Shown here one piece after another: positions 23,226 through 32,706 of a DNA stretch of 64,000 nt; the stretch's first letter is position 1; each line of letters starts with the position of its first letter. The position numbers and the translations under genes were made by a program. The notes under the pieces are model-generated. The model ran no database searches and was not told the DNA's origin. It worked only from the letters and a program-made list of their open reading frames with translations. The stretch is from Ceratothoa steindachneri (taxonomy: Eukaryota > Arthropoda > Malacostraca > Isopoda > Cymothoidae), in the NCBI GenBank assembly GCA_963969495.1, contig OZ018330.1:45376894-45440893 (forward strand), in the 5' to 3' direction.

Positions 23226-23966
23226 TCGACCACTACACATCATTACATTTAAGTCATTCAAATCATCAATTTCGTTTCCTTTTCAATCAGTGGCGTAGAA
23301 AAGGGGGGGGGGGAGGATATTGACAAGGCCATTGGAGAGGTGAGCTCGTGACTAGAAGAGGGCCAGGGGAATTCTCCCACCGGAGATTTTTTTAACTAAA
23401 TTACTGAAGAAGCGATCTGGGGGTATTTTCGAATCCAAAAAATCATACTGAAGTTGTTTTTTAATGAAATTTCACAGCAAAATGATAAATTCAATCGGGA
23501 AATACTATACAAGCACAAAACCCTATGAACGTTCGTTAACAATTAAGAACATCGTATATAGGTCAGTCTCGTGGAGGTGTTTTTCGGGCCTATTGAATCC
23601 AGCACAAAGCCTACTTATAGTGTAGTTCGACCACTACACATCATTACATTTAAGTCATTCAAATCATCAATTTCGTTTCCTTTTCAATCAGTGGCGTAGA
23701 AAAGGGGGGGGGGATATTGACAAGGCCATTGGAGAGGTGAGCTCGTGACTAGAAGAGGGCCAGGGGAATTCTCCCACCGGAGATTTTTTTAACTAAATTA
23801 CTGAAGAAGCGATCTGGGGGTATTTTCGAATCCAAAAAATCATACTGAAGTTGTTTTTTAATGAAATTTCACAGCAAAATGATAAATTCAATCGGGAAAT
23901 ACTATACAAGCACAAAACCCTATGAACGTTCGTTAACAATTAAGAACATCGTATATAGGTCAGTCT
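23169..23966. repeat. Nearly perfect tandem duplication (401 and 397 bp)
   Basis: The unit at 23169-23569 is repeated at 23570-23966. I see only one difference: a G tract followed by AGG in the first copy, against a tract one G shorter without AGG in the second. Each unit contains CAGTGGCGTAGAAAAG and the G tract. No coding signal is present. Such identity implies a very recent event or an assembly artefact. Confidence 0.93.
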
Positions 23967-25090
23967 TTAAAAGGAAATATAATTTTTCCTTAACAAACCA
24001 AGCTTTTTCATGAACTACAGCGAAGCACGAGTACAAAAATGCTTTCTAACCATTAAAATCTAGTGAGAATCATTGGCAGCTCGTCGCTAAAATTATTGGG
24101 GGTGCTGAATCAGATTTTTTTTAGCATTGTTTTAATATTGTGTAAAATGAAATAAGCATATAAAAAAGAAAAAAATATTGATAAACTTGATAAAATCCTA
24201 AACAGAAAAAATCAAACATTTTTTAATTACTAATTGCCTAAATTGTTACAGTTCAAGCTTGATCCATTCATTAAAAACGAAATCCATTCTTCTTGTTTTC
24301 TTTTGCGCGAAAAGATGAATAATTTTCTCCTTGTTCTCCGGATGACTACTGAGGATTTTTTTTCTCCATTGAAAGCACTGCATGTGCATTTAGTCTTTCA
24401 AAATTCTTAAAATAAAAGAACCGAAATTTTGTTTGTATTAAATTCTACACTTTATCACTTTTAAGAATATAAAAATGTTTATAACCACAACACACGCGGA
24501 GTTAAAAAGAAACACTACTTTCCACCAGTACACCAGGGACGGCACTGGGTGAGCCACAGTGCTCTCTCTCCCTAGCGTGCAGCTTCCTATCTCAGACATG
24601 TAAGCATGCGCACAACAGCCAAACTCCGCGTCGCTCTAACTGTGAAGCGCAAAGTTCTATACAAGGGTTTTGGATTTTTTTCATAAACTAGGGAATAGCT
24701 ACTAACATTAAGCTTAAGGATTATATAATGTACAGGTATAAAGAAACAATTAATAAAAAAAGGACTCATTATATTGAATGTTATTGATAATATCGAGTGG
24801 AAATATGGGTAATGCAGTTCAGCAATGCCGATACACGAGCCGCCACTGGACTGAGATAGATCGTGCAGCACTATTCGGGTACTACATCTAGAAATAATAC
24901 ATTAATAGTAATGTATATCCAATCATAATATGATTGGTGAAGGGAGAAGGCATGAATCAAAGCTTATGCGAGGCCTTCTCCTGGAGTTGGGATGATTTTA
25001 GTATCATTATAGTCACCCAAATACATATCAAATACAATATATCTGAAATTGCCTAAATTTTATCTACGGTCAGTTTCTTTGCGGTCTTTT
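23967..25090. other. Spacer without recognised genes
   Basis: AT-rich. A 94-codon minus-strand open frame at 24587-24871 matches no family I recognise and is probably chance. Confidence 0.5.
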
Positions 25091-25138
25091 AATTTCACCC
25101 TGGCTGAGCGGTGTTTTTTTCACACTTGTAATGTATCA

Positions 25139-25522
25139 GTTGAAAACCAGTCGAAGGTTGGTTCGGCTGAGTTTATAAATAATGTCACTATGGACTAGTG
25201 GAATGTCCTAGTTGAGATACAGATGGGCTAGTCCATTCAGTTGTTTTTCATGTATGGTGGACCGTAGATAAGATTTATTAATTTCAGAACACTAAATGAG
25301 TGTTTACCTGTCGCAGTGGTCACGGGAAAAGTTGAAAACCAGTCGACGGTTGGTTCGGTTGAATTCATAAATAATGTCACTATGGACTAGTGGAATGTCC
25401 TTGTGATATACATATGGGCTAGGCCATTCAGTCGCACTTCGTGCATAGTGAACCGTAGATAATATTTTATCAATTTCAGATCACAAAATGAGCATTCACC
25501 TGTCGCAGTGGTCACCGGCAAG
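25139..25522. repeat. Two-copy tandem repeat, period 192 bp
   Basis: GTTGAAAACCAGTCGA starts each unit (25139 and 25331). Both contain AATAATGTCACTATGGACTAG and end in GTCGCAGTGGTCAC. The two are clearly diverged, at roughly 85 percent identity by eye. The unit covers the 3' end of the hAT transposase pseudogene on the minus strand, so that end is present twice. Confidence 0.88.
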
Positions 25523-26300
25523 GTTGCGCAAATTCGCAAAAGGGTTTCAATCATGGGATATGTACTGAGAGTTGTCGTAACCACCACCGCATCCACGACT
25601 CTTTTGGTGATGTACATGTCGTGGTCGTCTGTCACGCCCAGTACGCCTTCCAGCGTAGTAATTCAGCGTTCAGGCAATCTGGTTCTCCTGGAAAGAATTG
25701 TGGTAAAACTGTGCGGCTTCCATGAAGGCACTATAATCGTCAGAATCCTGACAATATGCCGTTAGTAGCATACTGAGCGCATAAGCTTTAGCACTATGCG
25801 ATCTAAATCGCTCATCTAGTTGTATTATACAGACGTCGATGTTTCGGCTGGATGATTGGACATTTGCTTCTGCTTGCGAGTCGTTCTTGGCATGCGGATT
25901 TCTTCATCAAACAATTCTTGCGCACGCATGAAAATGTCCCTGAAGATTTGTTCGTCTAATCGCATTTGTCTCGAAACTTTCTCACATTCATGGCCTATGT
26001 ACACTGCGCTTTAGATGTCTTGGGCTTCGGCCTGAAGCTTAACAGAAAGTGGCTTGGTGATGTCCAGAACCGATATGAGTACCTTTAGTCTAGGGCAACC
26101 AAAAATCCACAATTGTCTATGGAGGAAGAGAATAGTAGTGCCTTACCGGCGAAATCTGCGCGTGGCCGTAGGCAAATTTTGTGTAACGACACTTTGATGG
26201 TGGGTACTACTTCTTTGAATATGCGATCTGCTTCATGGCGCTCCAACCATCTAGTGGCGCAGTGGAGTTTCAGATGCGAATGGCTGGCTTCAGTATCTAT
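25387..26300 (-). pseudogene. hAT-family transposase (ZMYM1/TTF-type) pseudogene
   Basis: Reading the minus strand from about 26290: HCATRWLERHEADRIFKEV (the hAT RW motif region), SSSIDNCGFLVALD, then in a shifted frame SVLDITKPLSVKLQAEAQD, RTTRKQKQMSNHPAETS, and finally the C-terminal dimerisation region YPMIETLLRICATLPVTTAT, CSFCDLKLIKYYLR and RLNGLAHMYI. These are the ordered landmarks of the hAT clade related to ZMYM1/TTF-type transposases. Several stops and frameshifts break it, and the N-terminal zinc-finger part is not seen. A second copy of the last about 60 codons follows through the 192-bp tandem duplication. Confidence 0.82.
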
Positions 26301-26457
26301 ATGATCTCATGATAAAATGTTCGACAATTTTATTATATTATTGCATGTGCATAATTATGTGCGTGCCCATTTAGAGATTTTATGGGAAATATGACACTCA
26401 TTTGTGAGGCTTCATTGTTATTAAAGTTCACCTTGCAAAATGTAGCACTACAATCAC
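26295..26457. repeat. Interspersed repeat shared with 18.2 kb
   Basis: In-register partner of 18190-18350. It lies directly upstream of the hAT coding remnant in that gene's orientation. Confidence 0.8.
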
Positions 26458-26674
26458 AACACATTTGGTTTTGTATGCAAAATCGCTATATCAACGACAA
26501 CAACAACAACCTCAAATAACATAATTTTTTTTATTTAGATTTAAAAACCATTTTTACTGTAATTGGCTCTATTCAACTAGTTTCAGATTCAGTCTTCGTA
26601 TATTGTAACTTTAATGACTTTTGCCCCATTTGGACGACATGTTTGCAATCATGGCAAACTCTAAAATACATAGG

Positions 26675-26955
26675 TTTCTCATCCGTGGCGGGCAGTCCGT
26701 CAGTACCGATGACGGACTCCAGTTTCGCTGGCCGACTGACGACTGACGGAAACTTTGAAACACTGACGGAATAAGCGCAGACGGAAGCGATTATCGGCCG
26801 TGACCCGAACCGTCACTAACGCGAAAAGCAAAGACGACCTTCGGCAAATAATGTTTCCGTCAGGCGTCAGCGAAACGGGAGTCCGTCAGTGACGGACTGA
26901 CGGACCTTCCGTCATTGGTACTGGTACTGACGGACTGCCCACCACTGTTTCTCAT
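26675..26955. mobile_element. 265-bp hAT MITE with 8-bp target-site duplication
   Basis: The element body is 26683-26947, flanked on both sides by TTTCTCAT (26675-26682 and 26948-26955). The ends are inverted repeats: GGGCAGTCCGTCAGTACC at 26690-26707 is exactly complementary to 26923-26940, and the outer seven bases differ slightly (CCGTGGC against CAGTGGT). The heptamer CCGTCAG, or its complement CTGACGG, occurs seven times, mostly near the ends, like the subterminal binding sites of hAT transposases. It has no coding capacity and must have been moved in trans. Confidence 0.93.
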
Positions 26956-26999
26956 GAATATAAACAATGGATTACCAAAGTTACAAATGATTATGGAAG

Positions 27000-27620
27000 A
27001 TGAAAAATAATTAAAGCTATTATTCCTGGAAGTGCTGTTGGTAAGGGAACTCGATGTGACCCTTCAGATAGCAGTTTACTGTAAAAAGACCCATACCGAC
27101 AGAATTCTAGATGTAAACAGTGTTTACCTACTCAAACATAAGAAGAACTTGATAAAAACTTTCATCAACATGGCTTTAACTCACTTTAATAACAGCCTAT
27201 TGCAGGAGGAAGAAGAAAAACACATGGAAGCCGCCACCATAACATCAATAGAAGAATGACACTACCGTACATGAGGACTACATCGGAAAAATCACCTCTA
27301 CTCCGAACGCACGGTATAGAAGTGCGTACAAACGCACCAACACACTGCGCAGCCAGCTCGCAAAAAAATTAAGCATAAAGTGGAGATAAAGACAAGTCGG
27401 GCATTGTATACAAAATGTCATGCAGTAATTGCCATGTTGCCATGCAAAATATGTCGAAACAATGACAAAGACTCCAGTCTAGGATCGACGAGTATAGAAG
27501 ATCCTCATGAACAAACGATTTATTATCGGCTCTTACCTTGTTTTGCCCTTGTGAGGGACAGGGTATGAATAAGTACGGAACCAGAGTTATTGAGAAGGAA
27601 ACTGCGTGATTAGACATATA
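27000..27620 (+). pseudogene. Penelope-like element: RT end and GIY-YIG remnant
   Basis: Fragments in several frames give CKKTHTDRILDVNS and KKNLIKTFINMALTHFN, matching the conserved PLE stretch after the RT core (Y-K-P-T-x-T-D-x-x-L). These are followed by AYKRTNTLRSQLAKK, a weak IVYKMSCSNCH-type block and RIDEYRR. The last three correspond to the linker and start of the GIY-YIG endonuclease. The copy is heavily shifted and ends before the (AT)n tract. Confidence 0.6.
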
Positions 27621-27720
27621 TAAACAATGTATACAATAGCTTGAAATAACACTTTCCTGTATTTTTTCATGTGTTTCTCTTCATTTGTTCTATATCCATA
27701 TTTTAACTTTATTTTATTTG

Positions 27721-27958
<238 letters not shown>

Positions 27959-28135
27959 GCAGGACTCATTTAAGTCCACAGCAAGGGCTGCATTGTTTAC
28001 TTTTGACTGCACCTTTCTTATAGCTTTGGCTATAGTTTCAACAGATGGTCTAGGGGAAGAAAATTGCTCGGAAGAGGCATAACTTTATTTGCTTGGACAT
28101 CTTTCGACCTAACAGTGGGTCATCTTCGGGGCAGA
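27959..28135 (-). mobile_element. Penelope-like terminus with hammerhead-like core, abutting (AT)n
   Basis: On the minus strand the order is a hammerhead-like core (28102-28130: CCGAAGA, a 4-bp stem GACC/GGTC with an 8-nt loop, GAAA), then an ORF start reading [20 protein letters not shown] and SCIYIY, which runs into the (AT)n tract. The protein segment resembles the N-terminus of PLE proteins and matches the equivalents at 32.3, 48.2 and 54.1 kb. PLEs are known to carry hammerhead ribozymes in their pseudo-LTRs. Here the usual CUGAnGA has a U-to-C change. Confidence 0.6.
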
Positions 28136-28565
28136 ATGGTGAACTTTTATTTTTATTTATTTATTCATGTAGTGAGCTGATGAAATAAATGACGGACCAT
28201 CTCTACACTTATGGGAAACAAGGGAAGAGAGAAAAGGTGACGAAATTTAAATACAAGAGGAGGTAGAAAGTTTGCTCGGCGATCGGGCCATCTCAGTTTT
28301 TCGTTAACAATTTACACTTTACTAAAAATTAACATTTAGAGCTAGAAGTAAAAATACTTAAGATATTTTTATACAAAAATATTTAGGGCGCAAAAAAGTA
28401 AGAGATTATGTACAACTAGAAGAGAACAACACATCCAGTTTAGTCACAATAATAAATGTGAATGGTAATTAAATTACACAAACATAATTATAGTGTCCAG
28501 GGGCGGAAATTTTCAAACAAGGTTTAATCGGTACATTAGGCACTTTCGGTTAGATTTTGATTAAC
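28136..28565. other. Spacer without recognised genes
   Basis: AT-rich. In PLE orientation it lies upstream of the hammerhead-like core, where the 3' UTR of a preceding copy would be expected. I recognise no coding remnant. Confidence 0.4.
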
Positions 28566-29589
28566 GATTATGTTTGATTCAGTATGCGAGTTGGACGTCG
28601 GGTCACCTGTAGATGTCCACTGTGGCTACCGTTTTGGCGGGATGCATCTATGACTTGTATCTCTCCTGGTCCTGTAGCCTGAACATGTCGTCTACTGTGC
28701 CTGGTGGAAGAGTAGCCTCCAGGCTGTCCCAGATGGCGGTGCTGGCTGAATGCACGAAAGCCTTCACCGTCTTCAACCCATTTCTGCGATGAAGCTCCCT
28801 CGACGTGACGAAATCGTCCCATTTCACGTTTAATATTAAGAATAGGGCACGATTTTGTACCCTCTGCATTTGAATCATCTTGGTCCTTGAAGCTGTGTTG
28901 AGTGGGCCTGCTAGATACAGCAGCTTCGTTCTCACTAGGGATGTATATAATTTCTTTTTGTTTTGTATACTAAGATTGCGAAATCGGAGGAGTTTACTGA
29001 GTTCAAGTTTCGTGACTTGAACCTTCGAGTTCATGTGGCTTCCTATGCAGCGTTTGGAGATCCTGAAGCCTAGGATACTCGTGCTTTGCGAATAATTTAT
29101 TGTTGAGTTCTCCAGTCGGATGGGCTCCGTCTTCCGTCGTCCGATCGCGACTGCAGTGAATTTGTACTGGTTCGTCTGGATCTTCCACTTCTCTTAACGG
29201 GGGATTATCTGGGCTTCGGGTACAGTTGCCCTCGACATCACTCTTCTAGATCTGGTAGGGCGAGTCACAATCTGGGTGATGTCGTCCGCGTACTGCACGT
29301 TGAGGGTTCGGGGAAATAGAGGTTTCAGAATGTCCCTAGTGTAGATCGTAAAGAGGGTGGGACAAAGACACCCTCCTTGGGGGACTCCAGATAGCAAGTC
29401 AAATGGGGCTCCAAAGTGGTTCCCAAATGCTATCACCCCTCTCCTACTAGTCAGATAACTGTATAGGATTTTCCAGAAATGTGGGATAACCTGAGCCTCG
29501 AGATCTTATATTTGAAACCAGCGATCCAAACCTTGTCAATGGCTTTCTTCACGCCCCAGGAGACCACAGAGACCACACAGCCAGAGGCA

Positions 29590-30070
29590 AACCCTGATAA
29601 TGAAATAATGTATCCAGATAACCGATAAATCGATAACGATAACCTTATCAGCGATAACTGATAATCAATAACTGGCGATAAATTTATAGCCCGATAAGGT
29701 GATAACCGATAAATCAATAAATCCAAAATTCTAATACAATATTGATTATTGACTATATATAGCGTTATTTTATAATACAATAGTAAGAATATTTGAATAC
29801 TGTTTCTTAGTTTCTTACCTGGTGAGGCTCTCCTTCATCTCCTCATCGGTTTTAAGGTTCCTTCTCCCCAACTTGGACCTACCTATTTCTGCCTCCAAAG
29901 CACGCACTGCTTGCTCCTGTGCTAAACTGGAACAAAAACTGAAATGATCGATTATCGCTAGTTTGGAACCAAAAGTATCGGCGATTGCGATGAATCGATT
30001 ACGCGGGAAAAAAACAATATCGGATGACCAATAACTCGATATCATTATCGCGATAACGCTCACCTATGTG
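29590..30070. mobile_element. GATAAC-rich insertion in the LINE, probable hAT-type MITE
   Basis: The LINE frame is lost between TETAIPH and CVVSVVSWG. In between are many GATAAC/CGATAA/TTATCG motifs at both ends (29625-29735 and 29945-30062), including a terminus-like TGAGCGTTATCGCGATAA on the inner right side. This pattern is seen in some hAT MITEs. Exact ends and an 8-bp duplication could not be fixed. Confidence 0.5.
29819..29926 (-). other. Exon-like 108-nt segment inside the insertion
   Basis: On the minus strand a pyrimidine-rich TTTTTGTTCCAG acceptor precedes an open 108-nt block ending in ACCAG, followed by a consensus donor GTAAGA. It encodes LAQEQAVRALEAEIGRSK, then LGRRNLKTDEEMKESLTR, a charged, helix-prone sequence I do not recognise. 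Its length is a multiple of three and its phase is symmetric, so it could be included or skipped without a shift. It could be a captured host exon, an exon of the DNA transposon, or chance. Confidence 0.35.
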
Positions 30071-30483
30071 GAATTGCAGTCTCCGTGCTCATTTTTTTGC
30101 CAAAGCCATGTTGTTCGTCGTTCTGCAGTGACTGTGTCAACAGATATGAAACCAGGATGTTGTTCATGATCTTTTCGATAACTTTTTCAATTATTTCGAG
30201 AAGTGAGATCGGCCTGAGGTTTAGGAATGAAGATAATTTTGGATGTCTTCAAGCCATCCCAGAAGTATCCTGTCGCTAATGCTGCATGTAAAAGATCCAG
30301 TAGCCTGGTTTTTGTCCCCACCGGGGCTTTTTTAAGGTGCCTTGTTTTTATTTGGCTTAGGCCTGGAGCTTTTTGCTTAAGGCGGAAGATTGCAGAGTCC
30401 AACTCTTCTAATGGTGAACGTGATATTACAGTAAAATATATAGAATGTGTTTGAACATTACTATAAGAATACGGACCAATCAA

Positions 30484-30705
30484 CTAACTCGAAAAATACA
30501 TGGATAGATTTATGTTTCAAAATATTTTGAACATTATTGTAAGGAAACAGACCAATCAACTAACATGAAAATACATGGATATGTTTAAAAATATGTTCAA
30601 GAACAAACAAAATGTGTTGGGCATCAACAAAAGAGGAAAAGGCTTAGGAAATTTTAGTTACATGACGGGTGTTGGGGATTCTGGTGACGTTGCAGATTCG
30701 ATAAA
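30484..30705. other. Short spacer with a local repeat
   Basis: Two related segments (30465-30515 and 30540-30580) share AGACCAATCAACTAAC-like and ATACATGGATA sequence. Confidence 0.5.
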
Positions 30706-31638
30706 CGAGGGGCGGTCAATAAGTTTGGCAATTCGGATATAAGGAAACGAGATATGAGGAAAAGTGTTTTATTATTTTTCAATATAACTACCCTCGACTT
30801 CAATGCACTTGCGCCACTTGTCCATGAGGCTTCGAATTCCCGACAACCAGAAATCTCCCGAGTGGTGTTCAATCCACTCCTGGACAGCGAGCTGGACATC
30901 TTCATCGTCCCCAAACGGGCGTCCACGCAGTGCAGCCTTAAGCTGGCGGAATAAAAAGTAGTCGCTAGGGGCCAGATCTGGACTGTAGGGAGGATGGTTG
31001 AGCTCCTCGAATCCGCACGCGCGCAGGGCAGCTTCTGCAACTCTGGCCTTGTGGACTTAGACGACGTTGAAGTCGATCATGTGGCGGTTTCTAGGGACCC
31101 AACAGGCAGAGACCCTGGCCATGGCCAAATTGTCGTGGATGATGTTGATAACACTTCCATGTAATATTCCAAGTTCTCGCTCGATTTCTTCGACCTTCAC
31201 CCGTCGATTTTTGAGGATGATCCTTTCCACACGGGCCACATTGTTCTCCTTGGTCATGTCTGACGGGCGTCCTGGACGGGGGTCATCTTCAAGGGACTCA
31301 CGAACATGGCGGAACTCCCTATTCCAGCGAGCAATGGTTGCAAAGGAAAGGGCGGTGTCGGTGTACACTGCAACCATGCGTCCAGGGATCTCTTTTGCAT
31401 TCTTGCCTTCCTTGGTCAAAAATTTGATCACTGCGCGGTGCTTATCCTTCTCCATTGTTAAAAAACTTATGACTGACGATCTGCAATCAGCTACTGCTTC
31501 TTAAATAGACGAGATAGGAGCGTGCGGCTGCAGGTCTTGACTTGTCCTAACTTGTCCTAACACCCCCACAAATACCATCCCTTTTCCTCTGTTTTGCCCT
31601 ACCAATTCGCAAAACTTATTGAACGCCCCCCCTATCTC
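30706..31638 (-). mobile_element. Internally deleted mariner element
   Basis: Inverted ends: CGAGGGGCGGTCAATAAGTT at the left, and at the right the complement reads GGGGGGCGTTCAATAAGTTT. The transposase reads leftwards. It has an N-terminal helix-turn-helix pair (EKDKHRAVIKFLTKEGK, ARWNREFRHVRESLEDDPRP, GRPSDMTKENN) up to ACWVPRNRHM, then a stop, and in the same frame VHKARVAEAALRACGFEEL and YSPDLAPSDYFLF up to the C-terminus. The middle of the catalytic domain, with the first two acidic residues of DD34D, is missing. Only the last Asp region remains. It may have kept DNA binding but no catalysis. Confidence 0.92.
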
Positions 31639-31667
31639 GAAATGAGAATTTCTAAATTCTCATTTCG
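31636..31667. repeat. Near-perfect palindrome, 15-bp arms
   Basis: TCGAAATGAGAATTT and AAATTCTCATTTCGA are exact reverse complements separated by two bases. It starts right at the outer edge of the mariner end and may be part of the target or of the neighbouring Tc1-like element. Confidence 0.9.
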
Positions 31668-31739
31668 AACCACGTTTTGGGGACCTATATCATTCCTCCC
31701 TAAAAAGCGTCGCGTGGGAGAAATTGGCTAATCGTTATA

Positions 31740-32116
31740 TTTAAACTAATCGATGACAATTTAGCAGAGTGCTTCACTAAAACCGGCTGTAAGATCCTGC
31801 AGGAGGAGGGCGCTCCTTGCCACAACTCAAGGGCGGTCAAAAAGTAGCTCTCTGCCAACGAGGTCGACTATATCCAAAATTGGCCTGGCCAATCACCCGA
31901 TATTTTCCCATTGAGAACCTCTGGCTGGTAATAAACTGCCGCCTTCGTCAGGAGGATACCGCGACGATTCCCAAACTCGAAGTTGCAATCCGGAATGTGT
32001 GGGAGGAAATATCCACTTCCTACTGTCAGAATTTGGCCGATTGTCTTCCAACGCGACTCCAGAATGTCACCAAGTCCAAGAGTTTCCACATCGGGGAAGT
32101 GTTAAAGTCGTTTTAA
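31740..32116 (+). pseudogene. Tc1-like transposase C-terminal remnant
   Basis: KTGCKILQEEGAPCHNSRAV corresponds to the second catalytic region of Tc1 (normally LQQDNAPCH, so the Asp is lost), followed by QNWPGQSPDI with the WPGQSPDLNP signature. After a one-base shift come PIENLWLVINCRLRQEDTAT, KLEVAIRNVWEEISTSYCQN and PTRLQNVTKSKSF up to the stop near 32116. The N-terminal two thirds are absent. No inverted terminal repeat was found downstream. Confidence 0.85.
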
Positions 32117-32192
32117 ATTTTTTTTTATTAATAAAATTGATTTTTTTCTCCAGTATAATTTAGCAATTCTCTTTCAATTCGAACCGCGCTGA

Positions 32193-32195
<3 letters not shown>

Positions 32196-32238
<43 letters not shown>
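32196..32238. repeat. (AT)n microsatellite
   Basis: About 21 AT units between the Tc1 remnant and a PLE terminus. Confidence 0.95.
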
Positions 32239-32241
<3 letters not shown>

Positions 32242-32400
32242 CATATTGCATGCAACATTTGTTAAAGCCAATAGCGGTGTTGTATTGTTAATCTTTAGAT
32301 TAAGTTACTATAATTTTTCTAAGAGCTTTCTCTCCTCGGGATAAAGTGAATTTAAAAGCTCGCAGAGATGTCTTTCGGCCGACACAGTAATTTTGGGGGA
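32239..32400 (-). mobile_element. Penelope-like terminus abutting (AT)n
   Basis: The minus strand reads EERKLLEKL, then after two stops NLKINNTTPLLALTNVACNM, which aligns with KINNAATAVVDFNSTC of the 54.1-kb copy and likewise runs into TATATA. Upstream, GTGTCGGCCGAAAGAC keeps the GAAA side of the hammerhead-like core, but the CUGAnGA side is lost. This is the most decayed of the four termini. Confidence 0.5.
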
Positions 32401-32706
32401 CATGAAGGAATATGGAATATCACGGAAGAGATCTTTGTTGGCTGTTTACCTAAGGAGATAGGTATACTAGCCATTCTCCATGTTAGTCGGTGTATTTCTT
32501 GTCATCTTGATCCTTACCTCAGCTGGGGGAAACGTGCGTTCCAATTGAGTCCTCATTTGTTGGTTTTCAAGTCGTTGTATTGTTTAATTTTATCTTTAGC
32601 TGTTTGGTTTGTCTCATTATCTTTTCGTTGTTCTTTTAACCATATATAGGTCTCTCGTTAGTTAGCATGGTTTTTTTTTACTGCTTGGGCAATCAAAGAT
32701 TCATCA

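Larger units (their letters stand above)
28570..30483 (-). pseudogene. LINE reverse transcriptase, broken and interrupted
   Basis: Minus-strand order: PLEELDSAIFRLKQKAPGLS, ALATGYFWDGLKTSKIIFIP (30.2-30.5 kb), QNDEQHGFGKKMSTETAIPH (about 30.1 kb), a foreign insertion, then VKKAIDKVWIAGFKYKI (29.55 kb), LLSGVPQGGCLCPTLFTIYT and NVQYADDITQIVT (29.2-29.4 kb), KWKIQTNQYKFTAV, and a C-terminus ending in WDSLEATLPPG. The first catalytic Asp region is changed (GVKKAIDKVW where D-x-x-KAFDKVW is expected). YADD is intact. Its SGVPQGG, YADDI and C-terminal style match the LINEs at 33 kb and 60 kb, so all three are one clade. Confidence 0.85.
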
